Below, one piece after another: positions 44,753 through 54,365 of a stretch of DNA of 64,000 bases. Origin of the DNA: Cladophialophora immunda (Eukaryota; Ascomycota; Eurotiomycetes; Chaetothyriales; Herpotrichiellaceae); NCBI RefSeq assembly GCF_000835495.1, contig NW_015622543.1, positions 620,001-684,000 on the forward strand, in the 5' to 3' direction. The translations under genes were made by a program, and so were the position numbers. The notes under the pieces are model-generated. The model saw only the letters and a list, made by a program, of their open reading frames with translations, ran no database searches and was not told the DNA's origin. Numbering within the stretch: the first letter of the stretch is position 1; each line of letters starts with the position of its first letter.

Positions 44753-46518
44753 GATTTGATTGCGTAGTGGACAATCTGGGAAATTATGTACAGCGAAAAT
44801 CTAAGAGCAGGAGAATTGGGCCAAGGGAAATGGGAAAGGGAGAGTGTTTGTGGTTGATATATATACAATGCCGCCGCGACACAATACCTGATATTAATAA
44901 GGAACCAATGGAGAAGGATCCGAGCATCGCCGAATCGCCCCTACGTCACAATAAGGCCACTAGTAGGCCACCCAGCCATACAGCTCTGGTGGCTATATTC
45001 CTCGATGGAGTACAGCGGCTCCGAAGCTTGCTTGAAGCGAGGCACACGAATGCCTAAACTTTTGTCAGGGCCGACGCGGTTCAAAATGACTCTCTGGCAC
45101 CAAATGGCAGAGACAAAATCTGCAAGAATACCGATGGTGCCGAATGCTTGTTCACGCTCCGCACGGCATATGATGCAATGAACATGGAGGATTTGTCAGG
45201 CGCTTTGGGCCAAGTCAAGGCTGTGAGCCCCTTTTCTGTGGGTTGCTATACACGATAGCACAAACACTGGTCACCTTTGTTGACATGTTGTATCGCTTTG
45301 GATTCAAGGAAGAATAGAATCCTTCACTCTATTCTGCCAATATCCAGCAGTTCAGACTCGAGTCCCCAGGCGGAATGATATATCCCTTCGTCGCCTGCTA
45401 TTCAATGCTGGTGTTCACGCTCCAGGCTGTTGATATTGTCTTGTTTCTCTAATCCACTCCTTGAATCTGGCTCGATATCCACATCTTCACCAGGGGTGGA
45501 AAACTCCAGTGGGTTGAGTTTGTGAGCATCGCTTCCTGGGCCGAGAGTGATGTAGTCCCTCTCAAAGGCTGGCTGATGCGCAGTGCTAGTCTTCCCAGAC
45601 AAGTGTCCTTGAAATCTGTAAAAGCACTTGCTCGGCTCACGGAATGATGCCTGAGGGTGCTTCTGTTGACAAGTCATTGCCTTGCGCCGCCTGAAAGATT
45701 CTGCGCCAAGTATGCAACCTCGAACTGCCTCTTGCCCGATTGTGCTCATGCTTTCCAGCTGTGCGCCATGATTCACTCACAGCGCCAGAACCATTTCTGC
45801 CGCACCTCCTCCCACAAACCCACAAAACTAGTCTGACAATCTATAGAGCCCAAAAAAACCAGTAAAAAAGCGAAATCTCACGCCCACAGCGAGAATTGAA
45901 CCCCCCCAAGGGAGACAAAAAATCGGTGCCTCCCTGCAGAACAGATGTTCCCGGAAGTTTGCAGACAGCCCGCTAGGGGCTTTCAGATTTTTACCCTATG
46001 CGTCCTGGCCGTAACGCTGTCACCACAAAGGTCACAAGTACCTCTGTAGCCAGCAAGGCTCGACAGTCTCTGGGTGAGTCCACTTTTGTGACTGTAATCA
46101 GCTCTTGTTCGTAGGTGGTCACGATAATTGGTGCCCAAAGGCGACAGGAAATTGACCAGTGTAACAGATATTCTTGAATTTTCGGGCAAGAGGATCCGCT
46201 TATATTGAGGTCGACTGCTTGGCGAGGAGAAAGGATGAGTATGTGAAGTGTCCAGACCAAGGGTGAGGTACAATCCAAGGCTGAGGGTGATGAGGGCAAG
46301 GCTGCCGAAGGTCGAACTCCGACTCTGAATACAATTCGGTGCGGCTAGAGACCTCTTATCATGTCCATTGTCCATCAAGTCGAGGCCTTTGGATGAGGTC
46401 GGTTTACGGCAAATCCAGGAAATCCCATATGGTGAGTGCATTGGTCAATCAATAGAGGTGATTTTGATGTTCATCATTCGTCATCGTCTCATTAGGAGGA
46501 CAGCCGACGTGGATAATC
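44753..46518. other. Intergenic, no supported gene
   Basis: A 152-codon minus-strand frame ending at 45983 has one hydrophobic stretch (LALITLSLGLYLTLGL) but no family resemblance; it could be a small membrane protein, at low confidence. A tRNA B-box-like word at 45891-45902 has no matching tRNA body. Confidence 0.4.
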
Positions 46519-48378
46519 TCAGCCACCGCTTCCAGCAGCTATTGTTGTCTTCGTTCTCCAGTCTTCAAAGCTGGCGGATGCCGCCTCGCCTTTCCGGTTA
46601 GGGTCCTTTCTCTTCTGCTTGTCTTCCCAGTCCCCTTCCTCCTGAGCGATCAGAGCGTGGAACTTGCCACCTTGGCCCCTCCCAAAGTAGATGGCTCCTT
46701 CTTCTCTCTTTGCCACGCGTTCGGTTACCAACACATATTTGACGCTACTCCCGGGCACTTCGAACATAGCATCACCAAGGATAGTCTCCATTTCCGTTCG
46801 CAGAGCTCGAGCTCCTGTGCCCATGGCGAGAGCGTTTGAAGCAACTACGTGGAGAGCCGGGGTAGTAAAGCGGAGCTCGATGCCTGAGAGCGAGAACAGC
46901 GTGACATATTGCGCCACTAGCGAGTTGCGCGGCTCTGTCAGGATACGCAATAGAAGAGTGTGGGTGAGGGCGGCTAAGGCGGCAGTCGTCGGTATACGTC
47001 CGATAAGCTCGGGGATGAAGCCGTAGGATTGTAGATCGGCTGGGGTGACCAGGTCCAAAGGGTTGAAGTAGTTCGGTTCTGGGGCAGAGCCATCCATAGT
47101 TGTCTGCTCAGGAGCTGGCGCCGGGGTGAAGAAGGGCAAATGTTTCTTGTAGAGAGCCTCTTCTTGGGATCCTGGCAGGATGGGGACTGGAGTGATAGTG
47201 GTGGATTTCGGATCGCGACTGTAGGAGGCTAAATTGGAGCTAGATCGTACACTGGCTCCAAACCCAATGCTCCCTTTCGTCAGCCGGTCCATGATGTGCT
47301 TTTGAAGGCCAATGAATGCACCGCTGAAGATAAAGAGGATATTATCCGTTCGAACATTATAAACCTCGCCTTTTGCTGGGGTGGCAGAGGGCCCCGACGA
47401 TCCAGATGAGAAGCCGGCGCCCAAGGGACTGTTGGTGGGATAGGTCTGTGACTGTCCACCTGCTCGAGGAGCATTCCTCTCGGGTTTTGCCTGGATCTGG
47501 ATGGTCGTCCCTTCGATGATCTTCAGAAGTGCTTGCTGGACGCCTTCGCCTGACACATCTTTGCCATGGCTGACCTTAGCCGTTGCTATTTTGTCAACTT
47601 CATCCAAACATATGATGCCTCGCTCGGCTCTTTCGACGTCATAGTTCGCTGCTGCCAACAACCGGTGGACGCAAACCTCGGCATCCTCGCCAATGTATCC
47701 AGCTTGAGTGAAGGGTGTGCAATCAGACATGGAAAAGGGGACAGAGAGAACTCTAGCAAGAGTCTTTGCCATCAGTGTCTTTCCCACACCACTGGGACCC
47801 AGAAGCAAGATATTCGACTTTTCCAGAGTCAGAGGACTTGTATCCACTAAGAGCGAGCCGCCTGTCCGTGGGTTGAGGGTAGCTGAGGGTCCGCCCATGC
47901 GGATCGTGGACTGTTGACCTGGGAACTCATTTTCAACAGGATGCCGCTCTCTTCTTTCCCTCTGTGCAAGCAGCTCTTCTTCTTCCTCTTCACGTCTCTG
48001 CAGCTCTTGTATTCGTTGATAATGATTAAATACGGCAACGCTCAACACTTTCTTAGCTCGCTCTTGGCCGACGACAAACTGATCAAGATGCTGCTTCAGA
48101 GCTTTCGGAGTCAGGCGAGGAGTACCATAAATCGAAGCTCCAGCTAATGGGCCAGACGTAGGCAAGCCTGGCTCGTAGGTCCCGGTGAAAGGTTGATTTG
48201 CAAAGTCGGAACGATGAAATTGCGACGAGGACAATCTTTGCGGTTGAGTCGAAAGAGATCGCTTGCTGAAGGCAATATACGACGAACGGAGCCGGCGTGG
48301 CATAGACGTGGTTGATGCGGTCAAGGTGCGATCGAGGGCCGGGCAAAGGAAGATTGGAAGAGACACTATCGAGCGCAT
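46519..48378 (-). CDS. Mitochondrial ClpX-like AAA+ ATPase (Mcx1 type)
   Basis: A 619-residue intronless protein. ClpX-type unfoldases act in the mitochondrial matrix; in fungi without ClpP they work alone, as yeast Mcx1 does in haem synthesis. The first 60 residues are rich in Arg and Ser with few acids, as in a presequence. The AAA+ module starts with LDQFVVGQERAKKVLSVAV, then Walker A GPSGVGKT (194-201), the ClpX motif QAGYIGEDAEVCVHRLL, Walker B GIICLDEVDKI, and the downstream LIGRIP motif. No zinc-binding N-domain is present, as expected for Mcx1 type. Inserts rich in Gly/Ser break the AAA+ core after KPERN and around 420. The tail has KQKRKDPNRK. Confidence 0.92.
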   Translation of the reverse strand: MRSIVSLPIFLCPALDRTLTASTTSMPRRLRSSYIAFSKRSLSTQPQRLSSSQFHRSDFANQPFTGTYEPGLPTSGPLAGASIYGTPRLTPKALKQHLDQFVVGQERAKKVLSVAVFNHYQRIQELQRREEEEEELLAQRERRERHPVENEFPGQQSTIRMGGPSATLNPRTGGSLLVDTSPLTLEKSNILLLGPSGVGKTLMAKTLARVLSVPFSMSDCTPFTQAGYIGEDAEVCVHRLLAAANYDVERAERGIICLDEVDKIATAKVSHGKDVSGEGVQQALLKIIEGTTIQIQAKPERNAPRAGGQSQTYPTNSPLGAGFSSGSSGPSATPAKGEVYNVRTDNILFIFSGAFIGLQKHIMDRLTKGSIGFGASVRSSSNLASYSRDPKSTTITPVPILPGSQEEALYKKHLPFFTPAPAPEQTTMDGSAPEPNYFNPLDLVTPADLQSYGFIPELIGRIPTTAALAALTHTLLLRILTEPRNSLVAQYVTLFSLSGIELRFTTPALHVVASNALAMGTGARALRTEMETILGDAMFEVPGSSVKYVLVTERVAKREEGAIYFGRGQGGKFHALIAQEEGDWEDKQKRKDPNRKGEAASASFEDWRTKTTIAAGSGG

Positions 48379-49005
48379 TGGTGTTGTTCACACGGAGGGC
48401 GGGCTTCAAGTGCCAGCGCCCAAGGATTTAGAATTCCTGCCTCCTATCTGCATGCAGCAATCTTGATAGAATAACGAAGGGGGAGGTGGTATGAGTCAAC
48501 GCGATTGTTCGGAGAGGCGATAGCAAGCGCAGCTGCACGGATGCCCCCTCATTTCCATATCGCCACAACCTGTGCGAGTTGTTCCGAAGTTTCACCGGCG
48601 CAGGTGCTGCTCCTCAACTCCATACAAAGTATCTAATGTACTTGCCATGAGAGGAGTCCTGATGAAATATCGATTGGCGTGGATGAGCGAGTCAAGGGGA
48701 GCCGATCTACCAACCACTCAAAGAGCAGGGGAAGGTTACGCCAAATGCCTGAGAGGATCCCAGGCTGTCGGCAATGCGCTTCCATATTGAATCTACTGGA
48801 TGAAACCCTTGTGCCAATGACGTTTCCTTACTGCATGGCGTCAATATATCCGGCGAAATGTGCCGCGACAAGGCTGTAAATCAACATTTCATTGAAATGC
48901 TTGTAGATTTGAATTCCTGCCGACTTTGCGCAAAAGACCGCGGAGCTTCAAGCTAAAAAGCGGACATAGAGGACCTCGAGCAGCCGAACACGATCGCAAG
49001 TCGAA
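48379..49005. promoter_or_regulatory. Bidirectional promoter region, ClpX-like / hydrolase
   Basis: The genes are head to head with about 630 bases between start codons. No clear TATA box or inverted repeat was recognised. Confidence 0.4.
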
Positions 49006-49967
49006 ATGACTTCGACTGGGATGAATATACTGGAGCACGCCACGAAGTTCGGGACCCTCAAACAGGTCCAAAAATCCCTTTGTACCACGGAACGTCTTTC
49101 AGTCCCTGTTGGAGGGAAAAGCGTGCGTGGATTTCTCTATCTTCCGGCAGGATACACAGACAACAAGGACAGGGTGGCAGCTGCTGCGATACTCGTCTCT
49201 GGCGCTGGCGGAGGCGTCATCGGTCCTTCATCGATGTATGTTTCTATTGGAGACAAACTTGCCAGTCTTCGGCGGGGTATACCTGTACTTCGACTGGATT
49301 ACCGCTATCCGGCCCATGACACTCCTTGCGTGGAAGACGTGACTGCGGCTATGGATCATCTGGAGCAGAAGTATTCCATTCACAGATTTGTATTGGTTGG
49401 TTGGTCATTTGGAGGCACGCCAGTCGTGAGTTTTCCTTTACCTCTGGGATGATGGTCTTGTACTTGAACAGCATTCAGATCTCGCCAGTATGCACACACG
49501 CTAACGATAGCCTGCAGTTCGCCGTGGGCGCACAAGAGAAAGGTAAATGTCAAGCATCCTGTTCAAGAGCGTGTCTGACGTTGGCAGAACGTGTGGTAGG
49601 GTGTGCGACCATTGCAAGCCAAACCGCAGGTACAGGCGGGATAAAGAAGCTGGCCCCAAGGCCGCTGCTCTTGCTCCACGGCACCGGTGATCGAACGTTG
49701 AAATGGCACTGCTCCCAGAGTCTCTACGAGTCATATGGCAGAGAGGGGGATCGGCAACTGAAACTCTTCGAGAACGATGATCATGCGTTGACAGGGAATG
49801 CTCTTGAGGCAGAGGAGCTGTTGTGCGACTTCATTGCGAAGTGCGTTGGGCTGAAGATAGACAATGATGAGCAAGAGAAGGTCATCCAGAAGCCACTCGT
49901 GGATAGCGGTGAAAGAGTAGAGCTGATGAAGAAGGGCGGCGATCTCGAGGGAGAGAGTGTCGAGTAA
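49006..49967 (+). CDS. Alpha/beta hydrolase, serine type
   Basis: Exons 49006-49425, 49518-49542 and 49588-49967 give 274 residues. The fold is shown by PVLRLDYRYPA, the nucleophile elbow VGWSFGG (Ser134), the acid in HGTGDRTL and the His in NDDHALTG, so a full Ser-Asp-His triad is present. The oxyanion region AILVSGAGGGVIGPS precedes it. The middle exon is only 25 nt and restores the frame after the elbow (FAVGAQEK). The C-terminal 45 residues are charged and probably disordered. Dienelactone hydrolase-like or acyl esterase activity would fit; the substrate is unknown. Confidence 0.85.
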
Positions 49968-50475
49968 AACTTCGTAGTTCTAGGCCTCGAGCGCGTTGGA
50001 CTTTTGCGATGGGGATGGATGGTTGCAACGAAGACTGTCCGGAACGGAAAAACTGTCGGAAGGAAGCAAGTGGCGGCGCAGATTTTGATGGGTGCGTTGA
50101 TTGGCTTGAGGACACAGGGAGGATTGGGCTTTGGGCCTTTGGCTGAGCTTCCCCACGTCAAAGCCACGTCAAAAGTTGCTGGTGGTGCTTTGTTGAGGGT
50201 TGATGTCATTATTATCGAGACCCTCAAACCACAATTTCGCCGCATCCCCCAAGGGTCTCGCTGGCTGCGCAGGTAAACACCTCATTCAACACTTTTCCCA
50301 TCGAGGCACAAAACCTCCTCCAACAAGCCTCCGGCCACCCAGGAACAGCTCGATAAATACTTTTGAGCTCCTAACATTGCCCTTTCTCCGCCCTTGAGTT
50401 CTGACATTCCCTTAACCCGACCCAATTGACTATTGCACCACTTCCCAGCTCCCGTTGTGACCTCGACTGCCCCTC
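49968..50475. other. Promoter region of the branching enzyme gene
   Basis: Pyrimidine-rich leader before the ATG (CCTCCAACAAGCCTCCGG, TTTCTCCGCCC). No coding exon seen. Confidence 0.4.
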
Positions 50476-52705
50476 ATGGCGTTGAATCAGGACTCTGCAA
50501 ATTCGGTCATGGCTGCGCCTGCCAGCGGGGAAGCTCCCCTTGACGGAACAGGTATGCAAACCCTCATGACTCTCTACAGTCTCTCTAACTTCTCACTAGG
50601 CGTTATACAGCTCGACCCTTGGCTAGAACCGTTCCGGGGAGACCTGAAGTACCGGTTTTCCAAAGCCCAGGAATGGATAAAGAAGATTGATCAAACAGAA
50701 GGTGGCCTGGAGAAATTCAGCCGTGGATATGAGAACTTTGGCTTTACGTTCGAGCCAGACGGTTCTATAGTCTATCGGGAATGGGCTCCCAACGCTGAGC
50801 AAGCTTCCTTGATCGGCGAGTTCAACAACTGGAACAGAGAGGCACACCCAATGAAGAAGAACGAGTATGGTGTATGGGAACTGAGGCTCCCTGCAAAAGA
50901 CGGCGTCCCAGCCATTCAACATAACACCAAACTGAAGATTTCCATGGTCATTCCTGGCGGAGAGCGCATTGAAAGAATACCAGCCTGGATCACCAGAGTT
51001 ACCCAAGAACTCTCCGTGTCCCCGGTCTACGATGCCGTGCTGTGGAACCCCCCCAAGGAGGAGCGTTATGTCTTCAAGAACCCTCGCCCTCCCTATCCAA
51101 AGAGCGTCCGCATCTACGAAGCACACGTCGGTATTTCTTCCCCTGAGCAGAAGGTTGCCACGTACAAGGAGTTCACCAAGAACATGCTCCCAAGAATCAA
51201 GTATCTCGGGTACAATGTCATTCAATTAATGGCAATCATGGAGCACGCTTACTATGCTTCTTTCGGATATCAGGTCAACTCCTTCTTTGCAGCGAGCTCC
51301 AGGTACGGGACGCCGGAGGATCTGAAGGAACTGATCGACACGGCCCACGGCATGGGAATCACAGTGCTCCTCGATGTTGTGCACTCTCATGCAAGCAAGA
51401 ACGTACTGGACGGCCTCAATATGTTCGATGGCAGCGACCACCTTTACTTCCACGAAGGTGGAAAAGGTCGACACGAGCTATGGGACTCACGACTTTTCAA
51501 CTATGGTCATCACGAAGTGTTACGATTTCTGTTATCCAACCTCCGATTTTGGATGGAGGAGTACCAATTTGACGGCTTCCGTTTCGACGGAGTTACTTCC
51601 ATGCTTTACGTTCATCACGGCATTGGCACAGGATTCTCGGGAGGCTACCACGAATATTTTGGCCCATCCGTGGATGTGGAAGCCGTGGTGTATCTCATGC
51701 TTGCCAACGAAATGCTTCACGACATCTACCCCAACTGCATCACCATTGCTGAAGACGTCTCCGGCATGCCCGCCTTGTGCTTGAAGCTTTCACTAGGCGG
51801 AATAGGATTTGACTACCGCCTCGCTATGGCTGTTCCTGATATGTACATCAAGCTTCTCAAAGAGAAGAAGGACGATGAGTGGGATATCGGCAACATCGCA
51901 TTCACCCTCACCAACCGACGGCACGGTGAGAAGACCATTGCCTATGCCGAATCCCACGACCAGGCCCTGGTAGGTGATAAGTCACTGATGATGTGGCTGG
52001 CCGATGCGGAGATGTACACGCACATGTCGGTCCTGACCCCGTTGACACCGACCATCGACCGCGCGCTCTCCCTCCATAAAATGATCCGCCTCGTGACCCA
52101 TGGCCTGGGTGGCGAAGGCTATCTCAACTTCGAGGGCAACGAATTTGGGCACCCAGAGTGGCTCGACTTTCCTCGAGCAGGCAATGACAACTCCTTCTGG
52201 TACGCCCGCCGACAATTAAACTTGACCGAAGACCACCTTCTTCGCTACAGGTTCCTGAACGAATTCGACCGGACTATGCAGTGGACTGAAGAGAAATATG
52301 GCTGGCTCCACAGCGCCCAGGCTTACATCTCTTTGAAAAACGAGGACGACAAGGTGCTGGTCTTTGAAAGGGCAGGTCTCTTGTGGATATTCAACTTCCA
52401 CCCCACGAACTCGTTCACCGATTACAGAGTCGGCGTAGATGTCCCGGGCGTCTATCGGATCGTCATCGACACGGATGCCCCTGAGTATGGCGGGCACGGG
52501 AGAAATGCAAAGGACACGAGATTTTTCACGACCGACCTGCCGTGGAACAACAGGAAGAACTTCACCCAGGTTTACATTCCTACAAGGACAGCTTTGGTGA
52601 GTTTGGAGCCCCTCTAACCTCTGTGATTGATGCAGTTGTCGTTGCTCTCGACCAGTTTCGCTGACTTGACGTGTCCAGGTCCTTGCCCTTGAATCGACCC
52701 TTTGA
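50476..52705 (+). CDS. GLC3: 1,4-alpha-glucan branching enzyme (glycogen branching enzyme)
   Basis: Exons 50476-50551, 50600-52596 and 52679-52705 give 699 residues. The enzyme cuts alpha-1,4 chains and re-attaches them by alpha-1,6 bonds in glycogen synthesis in the cytosol. A carbohydrate-binding module ([24 protein letters not shown]) precedes the GH13 barrel. Catalytic regions: DVVHSH (284-289), GFRFDGVTS with nucleophile Asp355, EDVSG with acid Glu410, and AESHDQ with His478-Asp479. The C-terminal beta domain follows. The first intron (48 nt) is a multiple of three without a stop, so the frame reads straight through, but the CTAAC branch and the family sequence [15 protein letters not shown] show it is removed. 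The last exon adds VLALESTL. Length matches fungal Glc3. Confidence 0.95.
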
Positions 52706-53297
52706 TCCAGAGATACCCATATTCCGACTTTTGTGATGGGAGGGAGGCCTTTAGGATGATAGCTTTCTAGCTGGGTATTGAAGACGCGATGAGATGTCCG
52801 CCCAAACCCAAAAAAAAATATTCTTTTGCAGGACAGCGCAACAGGTTTCATGTCAATATCACTATTAATAGGTTTATAGACTCAGGATGAATTATGTGGC
52901 TCTGTCGAACAGTACGGCTGGCAAAATCGACACCCATTCTTGCTAACGACTTGTTCTCGACGCTTATAGGGCACAAGGAAGATCTGGAAATACTTTTCTC
53001 TTCACACTGATAATTGTTACAACTTAAAATCCTATGGATGAGTAGAGTAGAGCGGCGCCGAATTAGGGATGTGTTCTGTTTCCATGCTATCGACGAAGCC
53101 GCTCGAGGCACATCTTTTGTTTCACCTTGGGTTAATTTCTTAGACAGGAGTGCGAAAGGCGCACTCCGAACATCGACATCTGAAAGGAATGAAGTCGACG
53201 AATCAAGCTGCAAGCTCGAATATGAGCTGGCAATGGATTGATCGCCGGGCCCTCATCAACGCCTGATGATTTCAGGTCGGGTGTCGACGACTCTGTC
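52706..53297. other. 3' to 3' intergenic region
   Basis: Between the converging ends of the branching enzyme and the mitochondrial-looking protein; nothing coding supported. Confidence 0.5.
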
Positions 53298-54365
53298 CTA
53301 GGAATTCGGGGGCAGCCCCCTCCTGATGTTCCACTCGTCCCGACAAACTCTCATTGCCAACCCGGGCACGAGTTCTTGCTCCTTGTTCCTTCCCCATTTC
53401 GCTTTGCCCAACAACCAGTCCGTCAGCGTGACCACCTTGCTCGTCTTGTCGAAGCCATTGCTCTCCTCCGCGTGTTCAATAGTATGGCTTGCTATCCTGC
53501 CCTTGGAGTCAAAAGTGAAAATGAATAGACCTGTAAAGTCGTCGCCTTTGTTGAGGTTGAAGATGGGTTTATCTCCGCCGAGCAGTTTCGACAGCCCGCG
53601 ATTGATGTTCGAGTCGGTCGTGGTAGATGCGGCGGCTTCGGGACTGCCGTTGCCATTGCCGTTAGTTTTGGGCTCCGTCTTCCATCGCACTACCAGTTTT
53701 TCTGCACTGAGATCTTGCTCGTCCTCGGATGGGGGAGTGGCATATGAGAATCCTGTCCGCACAATCTTCTCCGAAATGATTCTCAACTTTACATTACCCA
53801 CGATAGGGACGCAGCCCCAGGCGACCGGGGCAGTCCAGAGAGAGGCGCGGTAAGCAACACGGCCCTTGACAGCCGGCAGATGAGGATGAGTCGAGGGGAA
53901 GAGATGTAGGGAGATGTTGGGGGACAGGATCTCGGGTGGGAGGGGCTTGGTGAGGATGTCCGGGAGGAGAGGCGACAATATTCGCAACGCTATGGCAATG
54001 TCAGCTTTTGCAATGGCCTCTTCTAATGATTCCACGTGGAACATACTCTTCCCTAGCCTGATCAAGCGTTCATCCGGCGGCTTGTGGTCATTATTATTGT
54101 TGCCAGGCGTAGGAGGTCCAAGGAGGTCGTCTTCCGGGCCAGTTCTGGGGGACGTGGACGTAAACCAGACTTCGGATATGGGCTCAGGCCTCACTTGTGC
54201 TAGGTGTCTCTTGGGCAGCACCTGGCGCAAAGAAGCGCCACCGGAAGCGGTCGACCTGTGCCTGCGAAGAAGCTGGGCTTGGTTGGGATAACTGGAAGCC
54301 CATCTCGAGGCTGGAGCAGCGCACTTGGGGGTAGTGGGAAGCTTGCGCATTGGCCCGGAGGTCAT
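53298..54365 (-). CDS. Conserved fungal protein of unknown function, probably mitochondrial
   Basis: A 355-residue intronless protein. The N-terminal 60 residues are rich in Arg, Ser and Ala with hardly any acids (KLPTTPKCAAPASRWASSYP), as in a mitochondrial presequence. A folded domain follows: FHVESLEEAIAKADIAIALRILSPLLPD, a proline-rich middle with RVAYRASLWTAPVAWGCVPI, then two strands and the end FTFDSKGRIASHTIEHAEESNG and LTDWLLGKAKWG. The SHTIEHAE and LTDWLLG parts resemble conserved fungal proteins of the SnoaL/NTF2-like size class, but I cannot name the family. A Ser/Thr/Asn-rich loop (TNGNGNGSPEAAAS) interrupts it. Confidence 0.75.
   Translation of the reverse strand: MTSGPMRKLPTTPKCAAPASRWASSYPNQAQLLRRHRSTASGGASLRQVLPKRHLAQVRPEPISEVWFTSTSPRTGPEDDLLGPPTPGNNNNDHKPPDERLIRLGKSMFHVESLEEAIAKADIAIALRILSPLLPDILTKPLPPEILSPNISLHLFPSTHPHLPAVKGRVAYRASLWTAPVAWGCVPIVGNVKLRIISEKIVRTGFSYATPPSEDEQDLSAEKLVVRWKTEPKTNGNGNGSPEAAASTTTDSNINRGLSKLLGGDKPIFNLNKGDDFTGLFIFTFDSKGRIASHTIEHAEESNGFDKTSKVVTLTDWLLGKAKWGRNKEQELVPGLAMRVCRDEWNIRRGLPPNS

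Noticed and set aside
45891..45902. tRNA B-box-like word (GGTTCAATTCTC on the minus strand)
   Set aside because: No matching 5' acceptor strand, D arm or anticodon arm could be folded upstream; the T-stem has a mismatch.
45983..46441. 152-codon minus-strand frame with one hydrophobic stretch
   Set aside because: No family resemblance, no clear promoter, and the frame may be chance.
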